The notes under the pieces were generated by a model. It did no database searches. It saw only the letters and a program-made list of their open reading frames with translations, and was not told where the DNA came from. The translations under genes and the position numbers were made by a program. 64,000 nucleotides of DNA from Megachile rotundata (lineage: Eukaryota > Arthropoda > Insecta > Hymenoptera > Megachilidae): the NCBI RefSeq assembly GCF_050947335.1, contig NC_134991.1, positions 9,362,001 to 9,426,000 of the forward strand, given 5' to 3'. The stretch's first letter is position 1; each line of letters starts with the position of its first letter. Shown here in pieces: positions 25,560 to 35,160 of this stretch.

Positions 25560-26260
25560 TTTCTGAACCTTCAATTTCTCAATTTGCTAATCTCCCAATT
25601 TCCCGATTTGTCACCTTCCCACTTTTCGAATTTTCGAATTTCCCACTTTCCCAATTTCCCAATTTCCTAATTTCCCAATCTCTCAAATTCCCAATTTCTT
25701 AATTTCCCAATTTCCCAATCTCTCAATTTCCCAAATTCCCAATTTCCTAATTTCCAAATTTTCCAATTTCTCAATTTCCCAATTTCCCAATTTCCCAATT
25801 TCCCAATTTCCCAATTTCCCAATTTCCCAATTTCCCAATTTCCCAATTTCCCAATTTCCCAATTTCCCAATTTCCCAATTTCCCAATTTCCCAATCTCTC
25901 AATTTTTCAATTTCCCAATTTCCTAGTTTCCCAATTTTTCAATCTCCTAATTTCCCAATTTCCCAATTTCCTAATTTTTCAATTTCTCAATTTCCCAATT
26001 TTCCAATCTCTCAATTTTTCAATTTCCCAATTTCCTAGTTTCCCAATTTTTCAATCTCCTAATTTCCCAATTTCCCAATTTCCTAATTTTTCAATTTCCC
26101 ATTTTCCCAATTTCCCGATTTTTCAATTCTCTAATTCGCTAATATCCTAATTTCCTAATTTCTTCATTTCCTTATTTCCCAATTTCCCTATTTCCCTATT
26201 TCCCTATTTCCCAATTTCCCAATTTCCCAAATTCCTAATTTCCCAATTTCCCTATATTCC
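25560..26260. repeat. AATTTCCC minisatellite with a perfect core and higher-order duplication
   Basis: The stretch 25763-25890 is an essentially perfect run of the 8-mer AATTTCCC (about 16 units). To its right a block starting caatctctcaatttttcaat, about 115 bases long, is present twice in a row (near 25891 and 26006), a second layer of repetition. Reading frames through it on the minus strand (repeating GNWEIGKL) are repeat artefacts. Confidence 0.95.
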
Positions 26261-28140
26261 AAATTTCCAAATATCAAGTTATCAAAATAAATTCCCGCGT
26301 TCTAAAGTTATCAAATTACCAAATCACCACATTTTCATATTTTTGTCTCCTTAAACTTCTTCAAAGAAATTATCAAATCCTAAAATTTTAAATCTCTTCC
26401 TTTACAAACTTTTTAATCCACCAATTTCTCGTTTCCCAAATTTCTACATTCCCAATTTTTCACATCACCAAATTTCCCAATTTTTAAATTCTAAAATTTC
26501 TAGTTTCCAAGCAATCCAATTCAAAAATATAACGTACTTAGTTGTTCTTAAATGTAATGGTAATTGATTCAATATCGAATTATTTATTACCTTTTCTCGT
26601 CTGAAATTTGAAAGAGAAAACTGATTTTTATTTTTGAACTGTACAAATTACATTAATTTATTACCGGGTTTTTAACTTTCATTTTCAGTAAGATTTATAT
26701 TGCTTTATGTAATTAAAAACGTTTAATTGGTACTTTTATTAAAGACTTAGCTACTGAATTGCTGTTCTTTAAAAATCTATAATATTTATTATTCATGAAT
26801 CAGCACTTTAATTGGACGGTCGATAAAACAAGTTATTTAGGACATAACATAATGTACATATCAGTGTTTACCGCTTCTTTTTTACTATCTTTTTGTAGCG
26901 AAATGAGACGAACGGCATAATGACGCTAATTAGTGATACAGTATTTCATGTTCGTTTTGCGAACGTGACAATTATCACCATGAACGTCGTTGTAAAATTG
27001 AGATTAAATGACTACGTATACAAAATGTAGGATTCCATGCATATTTTATGAATTATAATTACTTTATGCATTATGAAACACGTAATTAACTGTTAATTAA
27101 CTAACATAATTAATTACTGGTAGAATGTCGGCGCCATACTGCGGAGCATCACAGGAATTAACGCTGTTGCCTGTTGTTCAGATTTTAATAGAATCTTCTG
27201 AAAGATGAAACAGTGTTTAACTCGCGACTTAATTGAAATTAATTGTTTAATTATAGAATTAAATTAAAATTCTCCGTTTTTCTAGGTGTCGTTTTGTAAC
27301 GAAGGGAATTAAAAATTTAATTATAATATTCTTTGCTTAAATACATTTAATTAAGCCTTCGTAGTGGCAGACTTCATGCTTTTAACTTTGAAGATTAAAC
27401 TTCATATATTTACCTGTATTCAGTTGTATACTGCTAAATTAAATTGATTTCTACTTTTAATATATTATTTTCTAAATAATATTCTTAGAATGTTTATAAA
27501 TGAATTTGCCTTAATAAATAATAAATATAAAATGAAACAAATAAAGCTGTTATACGGTTTTCTAAAATGACGAACACTTTATTATTTTTCCATAAATAAA
27601 TATGTAATGTTAATACTACCATAAAATTATAAAATCTGGCTACGTTTAAAAATATTTCAAAATTAATTTATTTCGAAATATAAATAACTTAAATACTTGT
27701 AGAGATTTGACGATTATCAGTAATTTAACATAACAAGACAGGAAAATATAATATGTATTAACAAAGTATACTGAAAATATCAAATATTTTGTGTATTTAT
27801 TTATAATAATTTCGAAACAATCTACTTTGAATAATAAAGAAAGAGATGTGGACTCACGCAGATATTAACATTATAAATTTGTTATTGTGTTTGTTATAAC
27901 ATTTATTACAGCAAATTTTCAATAATATTGAGAACAAAGTCTCAACCTAGCAAGCTATAAAAATTTGTAGTTATTTATTACAAACTCTCAATATATGAAA
28001 GAAATGATAAAATAAATACTGTGTCAAAAATATACATCAAATATAACTTTGCGTCTTTTGAAATACAGTCTCTGTAAAGATAAAACGAAAAATAATTTCT
28101 TCATCTTTAATACAGACGCTAAGTACTCGTTCAAATAAAA
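26261..28140. other. AT-rich non-coding DNA
   Basis: The left 250 bases are a degenerate tail of the minisatellite. The rest is AT-rich with no exon-like composition. Confidence 0.5.
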
Positions 28141-28144
28141 AACA

Positions 28145-28550
28145 ATGGCGGCGAATAAATCGATAAAAAAGGATTTAGCGTTCCGAAGTCCAAAGGAACA
28201 TTGTGCAGCATAGTTTTGCAACAAGTCGATGACCGAGAAACGAGTTTACTGCTGGATATACATGCACTCTCAAGTGCAAATCTGGCTTCCCTGAGGACAA
28301 TGGCAGCTAAAAGGAAACAGGTCCTTACCACCCGCAATATTATCCACGCACTGGCACGCTTTATGTTTAATTTACAAATGGAACTTTCGAAACCGATAAA
28401 TAATTGTATGTTCGTAATACAAGTACAAACATTTAAAAGAAAGCTCTTTTATTGTGCACGTAAATGTTTGAGAAAGGTGATTTTATGTATTACATCAGAA
28501 AGAAAGTTAACTTTTTATAATTGCGTTTTATACTCAAGTTTACGTTCGTA
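28145..28550 (+). pseudogene. Possible small broken gene or unannotated exon
   Basis: An ATG at 28145 (context acaATGGCGG) opens a frame starting MAANKSIKKDLAFRSPKEH that stops at TAG a few codons later (28211-28213). A different frame, open from about 28156, gives a protein-like stretch VLQQVDDRETSLLLDIHALS then SANLASLRTMAAKRKQ. The two together look like one small, leucine-rich helical protein interrupted by a single frameshift near 28200-28212. Composition here is GC-richer than on either side. No family could be recognised, and chance cannot be excluded. An in-frame intron with canonical ends was not found between the two segments. Confidence 0.25.
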
Positions 28551-28554
28551 ACAA

Positions 28555-30020
28555 AAATATTTCGGGGATGTAATATTTAGAAATGATATTAAAGATTTGT
28601 TAGTTAGCTTTTTATATTATTAGTCAATTTATGTTCATCGTAAAGTAATTTGTTTACAAAGTCGAAAGTATTTTCGATGTTTCAAATGTATGTTTTCAAA
28701 TTTGAATTTTCGCGCGCGTTATTCGGAAAATAGTACTACCGGCGTCATCCGGTGGCGAGATGCGTAACTATTGAAAAATAAAAATTCTTTTTCTATAAAA
28801 CATAAAGTAAAAGGTTTAAAATAATTATTATTGTTATTTATTAAAATAAATATTGTTATATGATCAAATTAGAAATGAAATAATATCACGAAAGCTTGCT
28901 GAAAGCTCTGGAAAAAGAAATAAAAAGCCGGTCATTCTATGGACAAAACGTGCATCGCCATCTAATGGCGAAACAGATGAACAAATAACAAAAATGCATA
29001 TCCAAACATGCATATAAGGAATTACAAAAAGTCATATTTTATGATTTTCTGGATCAATTATATTTCCTAAGATATTCTAGAGTAAACTATTATTGATACT
29101 TGATGCATATTATTGTTGATTAATCCTAGAAAATCAATATTTTCACAGGAGCATTATTTCAAATTTGGCGCCATTAGTTCCTACCTTTCACCGCTAGATA
29201 TATGTATCTCATCGATAATATAGTTTTCATTCTAATCGCTAAAAACCATTGTCACAGATGTTTCCTTTCGAAAAAAGGTGTTTATTTGCAAAATTTAGTC
29301 AGAATTGAAATATTCTGAAGTTTCCTTGCCAAAGTTACAAGAGTTATTGGTTTTGTACTGAAATTACATCTTTAGGTAAAGAAGAATTCTAAAACTACTA
29401 TATCGATTGGAACTGATTTTGCACCACGGAATTTGAGGTTAGTTTTGAAATTAAAATTTAAAATACTAATAATTGATAGATATTTATTATTTGAAACAAT
29501 AACCGGAAACACGAATAAATTACATAGAACATGTTTATGTATACATAAAGAAAATGCGGCAAATTATTATTTTTTACGTTTGCAGCCGAATTGTTATATG
29601 AATACCAATATTTGTTGCAAGAGCAAAGGAAAAAGATACCGCTCGATTTTTATCGGATCTATGCATGTTAACAAAATAAAATCCATGTATTTCTTTGTTA
29701 TTGTTTCTCTGATATTATAATTTTCACACGTATAAAAGAGGTCCTTCCAAATTCATTTAGTGTTTTAAAAGTTATTGTGCTTTTGTGTTATTTCAAATAT
29801 AATAATCTCCTATATTCTATCATATTATTCCCATTATATTATATTATATAATTCACGATATATGCATATATGTATATTAATAAATAATCATTTTGCAACA
29901 TATCTGCAAGATTAAGTTAAAAAAAATTAATAAATTTAAATAATTACAACAATAAATTTGTTAATAAACTACAAAAAAATATAAAATTCTAAAAAATATA
30001 ACGTTAGAATAATTATACAG
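28555..30020. other. Non-coding DNA upstream of the 30-43 kb RNA locus, with clustered CTCF-like sites
   Basis: AT-rich apart from three short GC-rich motifs: GGTGGCGAGATG (about 28751), CGCCATCTAATGGCGA (about 28956) and GGCGCCATTAG (about 29167). They resemble the insect CTCF core (AGRTGGCGC, or its inverse GCCATCTAGTGG). The segment 29236-29308 matches 44144-44218 (see that repeat). No coding exon is supported. Confidence 0.45.
29236..29308. repeat. Diverged direct repeat, left flank of the RNA locus
   Basis: The text from tcgctaaaaaccattgtcac to gtcagaattgaa lines up with 44144-44218 (tcaccaaaaatcattctcac ... gcagaattgaa) over about 73 bases at roughly three quarters identity, same orientation. 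One copy lies left of the RNA locus and the other right of it. Confidence 0.65.
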
Positions 30021-30023
30021 CAA

Positions 30024-30225
30024 CCAATGAGAGTGGCTGCACGCTATTGGTGGATTACATGATGTCTGATTGGCTACTGTACACTAGCAATCATTCTTGC
30101 ACTTCGATTTGATCTATTGGTCGATTACGTGATGTCTAATTGGCTACTGTAAACTACCAATCGAACTTACACTTGAAGAGGTCGCCGCTGCTCAGTTTTG
30201 TTTTGGAAGTCGAGGAGGTCGGATC
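30024..30225 (+). promoter_or_regulatory. CCAAT-rich promoter with initiator and DPE matches
   Basis: Six CCAAT/ATTGG boxes within 140 bases (30024, 30046, 30069, 30116, 30139, 30157), carried partly by a 71-bp direct repeat (ctattggtggattacatgat... and ctattggtcgattacgtgat...). CCAAT boxes are NF-Y sites (established). An arthropod initiator TCAGTT lies at 30192-30197; with its A at 30194 as +1, the sequence GGATC falls exactly at +28 (30221), matching the DPE consensus RGWYV. The DNA then turns GC-rich. There is no TATA box at the usual distance. The arrangement predicts a focused plus-strand start at 30194, feeding the structured locus to the right. Confidence 0.65.
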
Positions 30226-30649
30226 GGCCCTGTCAACACTTACCGGTACGAGTCAAGGGTTTACTTTACCGATATTGTGCTTGTCCCTGTATTACCTACT
30301 GTGCTTTAATAAGTGTTTAGTGTGTTTTAATAAATATTTTTTAACAAATATGCGGGTGTATTAACAAATTTTATGGTGTGATTCTACAAGTGTCAGTGAC
30401 TTAACCAGTGTGTTACCTGCATGCATATACGGATATATTAGTGTACCTAGTGTGTTATTACTAGTGTTTAATGTGCTTTAATAATTATTTTTTACTAATT
30501 ATGGGGGTGTATTAATAAAATTTATGGTGTGGTTCTACAAGTATCAGTGACTTTACTAGTGTGTTTCTTCAAGTGATTGTGCATGTGTATACGGATTTAT
30601 TACTGTGTTTTATGGCGCGGTTATTTGAATGTTTTATTAATTTTTTACG

Positions 30650-31070
30650 GTTTTAATGTATTTTGTGGAGTGATTATTTAAGTGCTTTTACAAACTGTTA
30701 TTGGGTGTTGCTGTACTTTATGCAATGATTATTTAAGTGTTTTGGCATAGTGTTACTGGTGATTTAGTGTATTATGTGGAATGATTATTTAAGTGTTTTG
30801 ACATATTGTTACTGGTGGTTTAGTGTACTTTATGCAACGATTATTTAAGTGTTTTGACATATTGTTACTGGTGTTTTAATATATTTTATGGAGTGGTTAT
30901 TTAAATGTTTTAACAAATTGCTACTGGTGTTTTAGTGTGTATTATGGAATGGTTATTTAAATATTTTAACATATTGACACTGGTGTTTTAGTGTGTATTA
31001 TGGAGTGGTTATTTAAATGTTTTGGAATACTTGCACTGGTGTTTTAATGTGTTTTACCATGTAGTTATCT
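30650..31070 (+). repeat. ~57-bp tandem repeat near the 5' end of the RNA locus
   Basis: Seven or so copies of a unit containing tgattatttaagtgttttga then catattgttactggtg and tttagtgtactttatg. T- and G-rich on the plus strand with few C residues. Left of it (30300-30600) a more diverged version includes gtgtgctttaataatta and tttatggtgtg. Confidence 0.8.
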
Positions 31071-31340
31071 ATGTGTTTCGGTATAAATTTGCAAACGTTT
31101 TAACCTGTGCCATACAATAATTATTCAAGTGCATTGACATATTTTTTCGAATATTTTATAATATTTCACTGAGTGACTATACGTATTGATACACATTTGC
31201 AAATTTATTACTGGTTTTTGTAATGTAGTACTACATGCATGCTTAACTTGTTTATTAACTGTTTGCGTTTCAAAAATGTATACGTTACTCGAAATGCAAA
31301 TTGATTGACAGTTACTAAATTGTTGTCCTGCTATGATTAC

Positions 31341-31473
31341 AGGTCACGCTGCCAATCCAATGGACAAACTGCCAAATCCAAACGTTGCTAAAGCAGTCCA
31401 AAGCAGTCCAAAGCAGTTCAAATCTCTGATGCTCTACCGGTAAAGCGATCGCAGTGGCGCACGGCAGCGATCG
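31341..31473 (+). ncRNA. Predicted spliced exon of the RNA locus
   Basis: The acceptor is gctatgattacag ending at 31340; the donor is CGATCG followed by GTGAGTCG at 31474. The 133-base exon is GC-richer than its surroundings, holds an 11-bp triplicate (aaagcagtcc repeated) and the palindrome GCGATCGC at 31445-31452, which can pair with GCGATCG near its 3' end to form a terminal stem. It has no long reading frame consistent with neighbouring exons. Confidence 0.5.
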
Positions 31474-31686
31474 GTGAGTCGCATGCTTTATGGTTCCTCC
31501 GGTTCCCATCATGTCGTAGGACGAATGGTCCGAAGCGACACGGGAACTGGTTGTATTTTATATTTTTGAGCGAGCATAGTGACCACGACTGTACGATCGT
31601 GCAAAATTCGTACACACTGTTTATTTCATTTATTAGCTCAGGTTAGGGTTTTCTTGTACATTTTTTCTTTTCTTATCAATTTTTAA

Positions 31687-31728
31687 AACTACATAGAAGT
31701 CGGATGACCCTCCGATTTCATAGTAGTT
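31687..31728 (+). ncRNA. Hairpin (18-bp arms, 6-nt loop)
   Basis: AACTACATAGAAGTCGGA (31687-31704) pairs with TCCGATTTCATAGTAGTT (31711-31728) across loop TGACCC, with two mismatches and one G-U pair. It is one of a series of hairpins in 31.4-33.5 kb on the strand predicted to be transcribed. Confidence 0.6.
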
Positions 31729-32283
31729 GTCGAGTCATAGTAGTATTATAGAGTCACTTTTAAATTCTTTTTACATTTTTATAAATTCTATCAATTTTCA
31801 AATACATATGTACAAGAAAGTTTCGCGGAAAACAGATTTCGATATCAAAGTTATTTACGAATGTTTGAGTCATTTAGAAATTTACTTTGATATCACAAAT
31901 CTGTTAAAAATGAAACAACCGATACTTAGATTTTTGCAAAGTGATCTTCCATTTTCCATTTTGAAAGTTTTTTAAAGTTAAAGTCAAATTTTGCTGGAAG
32001 ACACTTTATTAGCATGTTTCTAATCATGATTTTTAGCTCAGGATTTTCAGCACACATGAAGAAAACTGGTAGGTCAAAATACATGTGGCCGTGTTCATTT
32101 TTATGCTCTAAATTCATGCGCGTGCTTAGTTGCTACTCGCATGAGTTAGGGCAGGTGGACACGGTTTAGTTTTAAGATATTTTGGCGATCGACAAATTGA
32201 CAGTGAATTATCGACACAAGTTACACGTGTGTGTGTGGTTAGGTCGTGGACCTTGTGTCGATTAAACTATAAATTTATTTTTT

Positions 32284-32406
32284 AAATTTTGCAAAATTCT
32301 ATTTGAAAATGCACACAAAATGCAAGTCGAGTCATTTGAGAATGCATACAAAATGCAAGTAGAGTCATTTGAAAATGCATACAAAATGCAAGTAGAGTCA
32401 TTTGAA
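32284..32406 (+). repeat. 41-bp tandem repeat, three copies
   Basis: The unit is gaaaatgcatacaaaatgca then agtagagtcattt. Copies differ at single positions (gcacac/gcatac; cgagtc/agagtc). Confidence 0.85.
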
Positions 32407-32577
32407 AATTTTATAAATTAATTAAGTTAGAAAATTGTATGAGTAGTTTAAATTATTACATGTGCATATTACATTGAATATTCGAAAGAGTACGAAAATG
32501 AAATATGTATGTTCACTGTCGATTGTCGATCGATTTCAGCAAAAAGGTATGAACTTAGAGTATGAATGTAGTATTGA

Positions 32578-32640
32578 ACTCGGGTGTCGGAGACGTCCCG
32601 GGACGTACTCCCTAGGATTAGGCTTTTTTGCACCCGGGTG
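32578..32640 (+). ncRNA. GC-rich compound hairpin
   Basis: CGGGTG (32581-32586) pairs with CACCCG (32631-32636). Inside it, GGAG/CTCC (32589-32592 / 32108-type arm at 32608-32611) encloses a perfect 14-base palindrome ACGTCCCGGGACGT (32593-32606). The GC density is exceptional for this AT-rich DNA. Confidence 0.6.
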
Positions 32641-32767
32641 GTATGTGTGAGAACCGTGGAGTGTGTTTTTGTGTGAATGGAATTTGCAATTTTTTAAATA
32701 TAGCGATAGGCAGGCAGGTAGCTTACTTCTGGTGTGAATGAGTTAGTTTTAAGTAGGTAGGGCCAGA

Positions 32768-32953
32768 GCAAGCTTTCACGTTTCTCTGTCCTCCTCTCTC
32801 ACACGTGAGATGCTTGCATCTGGGGGGTTCACGAAAAATCGAGAAGAGAAAAATATTAAATATAAATTTATTTAATATTCTCTTGAACTCGATTGTTCGT
32901 TCAGGCCAGGCCTTTTAGTTTGTAAGTCGCAGTCAGGTTCTAGATCCGACTGC
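32768..32953 (+). ncRNA. Two further hairpins
   Basis: First: GCAAGC and CACG at 32768-32780 pair with CGTG and GCTTGC at 32804-32817, with a small asymmetric bulge. Second: GCAGTC.GG (32929-32937) pairs with CCGACTGC (32946-32953) around loop ttctagat. Confidence 0.55.
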
Positions 32954-33431
32954 AAAAATGAAGTATAAAGTGAAGTGAAGTGAAGTGCAGTGAAATAAAA
33001 TAATCTGCTCGGACATTCTTTTACGGACAGCGCATTCTGAGAATCGCTGGTCGTATATCTTTTTATTTTGAGTCATTTTTCTTTCTTACCAAACTAACTT
33101 ATATCAAATTTCGATTTTGTTATCGATCGAAATAAATGGATAGTATTGCAATTTTATTTCTATAAAATTGTTTGCTATCTTTTTATGGAGATTGATAGCA
33201 AAATTGAAAATTTATGTAAGTGTGAAAACTAAGAATGTCCGAGTTACCGTAAAATTTCGCGAGTGATTTTTGTGAGGCTGTGCCGAAGAGAGAAGAGGCT
33301 ATATGCCGAAGAGCCCCGGCAAAATTGCCAAAGAAGAGGGGAACTATTAATGGCTGTCCATCTTAGGATGGAGAGTCATTTTGTCACTATGCTCGCTAAT
33401 TATTTTTTTGTATTTTACATGTGTTTTTTTG

Positions 33432-33475
33432 AACGATACAAAATGTATCGTTTTGCTCGAATTTTTACGAGCAAA
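33432..33475 (+). ncRNA. Two abutting hairpins
   Basis: AACGATAC/GTATCGTT (33432-33439 and 33445-33452) is immediately followed by TTTGCTCG/CGAGCAAA (33452-33459 and 33468-33475). Adjacent arms could stack coaxially. Confidence 0.55.
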
Positions 33476-33990
33476 GCCACCCGCGATTTTTATGCTCTCC
33501 CAATTAAATTTCGAGATTAAAGATTTTTTTATAACTTCGCGATTAAATTATGAGATTAGAGATTTTTGTATCCCTTCGCGATTCGAGATTTTTAAGACCG
33601 CCCAATTAAATTTCACGATTAGAGATTTTTGTATCCCTTCGCGATTCGAGATTTTTAAGCCCGCCCAATTAAATTTCACGATTAGAGATTTTTGTGTCCC
33701 TTCGCGATTACATTACGGAATTAGAGATTTTTGCATCCCTTCGCGATTACATTACGAAATTAGAGATTTTTGCATCCCTTCGCGATTACATTTCGAAATT
33801 AGAGATTTTTGCATTCTTTCACGATTAAATTACGAAACTAAAAATTTTTGTATCCCTTCGCGATTAAATTACGAAATTAAACATTTTTGTATTCCTTCAC
33901 GATTAAATTTCGAGCTTCGAGATTTTTATATTCCTTCGCGATTTATTCTCGAGCTTCTCGAGATTTGTATACCCTTTCGCGACTTTAATT
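33476..33990 (+). repeat. ~41-bp tandem repeat, about a dozen copies
   Basis: The unit is approximately cccttcgcgattaaatttcg followed by agattagagatttttgtat. Variants alternate taaattacg, tacattacg and ttcgagatt. A 218-codon open frame (33381-34037) runs through it with the repeating peptide IRDFCIPSRL. Because the frame is carried by a repeat whose length is often a multiple of three, and splice signals and RNA stems surround it, I read it as a repeat artefact. Confidence 0.75.
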
Positions 33991-34190
33991 TTCCCGATTT
34001 TTATGTGTTAATTATTTTTCTCTGTTTCAGGAATTGATTTTGAATAAATTGTTTTACAGTTGATTGATCTTAATTTCGTAATTGTCATTGTGGTTTCTGT
34101 TTCTCGATAGGGTTGTTTCACTTCTTCTCGTTAGGGTTGTTTCACTTCTTCTCGTACAATTTTATAGGATAATAAAATTTTGTATGTTTC

Positions 34191-34495
34191 AGATTTTATT
34201 TTTTGGTAAGTTAATGCTCTCTTTTCTCAAATTTCTGTCCTAATAAATTTTTGTCTGTTTTAGTATTTCTTCTTTGCTAAGTTCTGTCGTTTCCTCAAAT
34301 CCGCAATTTTCATTGCGTTTCGTATTTTTTGAAATTCTTGTATGAAATAAAGAAAAATTTTCCTCCTCCTCCCACAATTTTCTGTGTTAATAGAATTTTG
34401 TCTGTTTCAGATTTTTATTTTACGTAAGTAATGAAATAATTTATATTTGTCTCAATAAAATTTTATCTGTTTCAGAATTTAATTTTTGGTAAGTC
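34191..34495 (+). ncRNA. First microexon group (13-nt exons between AG and GT)
   Basis: Three units with acceptor tgtttcag, 13 bases, then donor GTAAGT: exons 34193-34205, 34411-34423 and 34476-34488. A fourth, near 34260 (gttttag ... gctaagt), has lost its donor. The interior bases differ (attttattttttg, atttttattttac, aatttaatttttg) while the length stays 13. Spacing is wider than in the main arrays. Confidence 0.6.
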
Positions 34496-34518
34496 CATTC
34501 AATGCATTAGTTTTTTAA

Positions 34519-34795
34519 TTCCGAGCTGTGGGAGGAAGGGTGGGCTCGGGCGCAGGTTTTTCGTCACGATATGTGACGAAAAGCTTGCGCAAATTGTAAG
34601 TGCCTTTTGTTCTAACTTGCACTCATCTTGACGACAATTTTTTAACTTGTTAGATATTAGTTTGTAGCAACAGCCTATCGTTTTTATTAACAGATGCTTT
34701 AAACTTAAAAGAAAGTTCTTCCAACTTTCTTCTTGTACTCTTCTCTTTACTTACTTTTACATTATACGAGTGCAATTTTAGAACAAAAGGTACAT
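34519..34795 (+). ncRNA. Structured module S1, copy A
   Basis: Three nested or consecutive stems. (1) CCGAGC/GCTCGG (34521-34526 / 34544-34549). (2) An 18-bp hairpin GCGCAGGTTTTTCGTCAC / GTGACGAAAAGCTTGCGC (34550-34567 / 34573-34590), two G-U pairs, loop gatat. (3) A long closing stem, 34600-34624 with 34768-34793 (starts GTGCCTTTTGTTCTAAC, returns TTAGAACAAAAGGTAC), enclosing a small hairpin AAGAAAGTT/AACTTTCTT with loop cttcc near 34708-34731. A consensus 5' splice site GTAAGT (34596-34601) sits at the base of the closing stem, so folding could hide it. Three more copies lie at 36.36, 39.40 and 41.28 kb. Confidence 0.75.
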
Positions 34796-34849
34796 TTAGG
34801 GCTTTAATTTTATGTAAATAATTTTCAATGTTTCATATTTGTCTTAATC

Positions 34850-35160
34850 ATTTTTGTATGTTTCAGGTTTCAATTTTATGTAAGCAGTTTATTTATTCAT
34901 ATATGTCTTCATTGTATTTTTATGTTTCAGGTTTTTATTTTAATGATTCATGTTTGTCTTAATTTCGTTCAGATGTTCCGGGTCTTATTTTAATGAAGTA
35001 ATTAAATATTTCTCAAGTATATTGTATATTTTACAGGTGTATTTTTATTGAGTCGACACGAATTGTGCATGCCTAAACATTATAATGTTATTAATATTGC
35101 ATTTGTTTCTCCGTTTCTTCTTTTTATTGTTACGACTAATTATTCTGTAGGTAATAAATA
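34850..35160 (+). ncRNA. Microexon-like units and zero-length splice site before module S2-1
   Basis: One intact unit (exon 34867-34879, donor GTAAGC) is followed by degraded units at 34931 and about 34990 and one near 35037 that keep the acceptor side only. At 35149-35152 the sequence is AG directly followed by GTAATA, after a pyrimidine-rich stretch and ctaat: a 3' and a 5' splice site with no exon between, the layout of a recursive splice site. The same text precedes S2-3 at 41895-41898 (CAG/GTAATG). Confidence 0.5.

Noticed and set aside
25667..25894. Open frames translating as repeated GNWEIGKL on the minus strand.
   Set aside because: Direct translation of the 8-mer minisatellite; no gene evidence.
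33381..34037. A 218-codon open frame with the repeating peptide IRDFCIPSRL.
   Set aside because: It exists only because a ~41-bp tandem repeat lacks stops in one frame; there is no start context, no conserved domain, and it lies in the non-coding structured locus.
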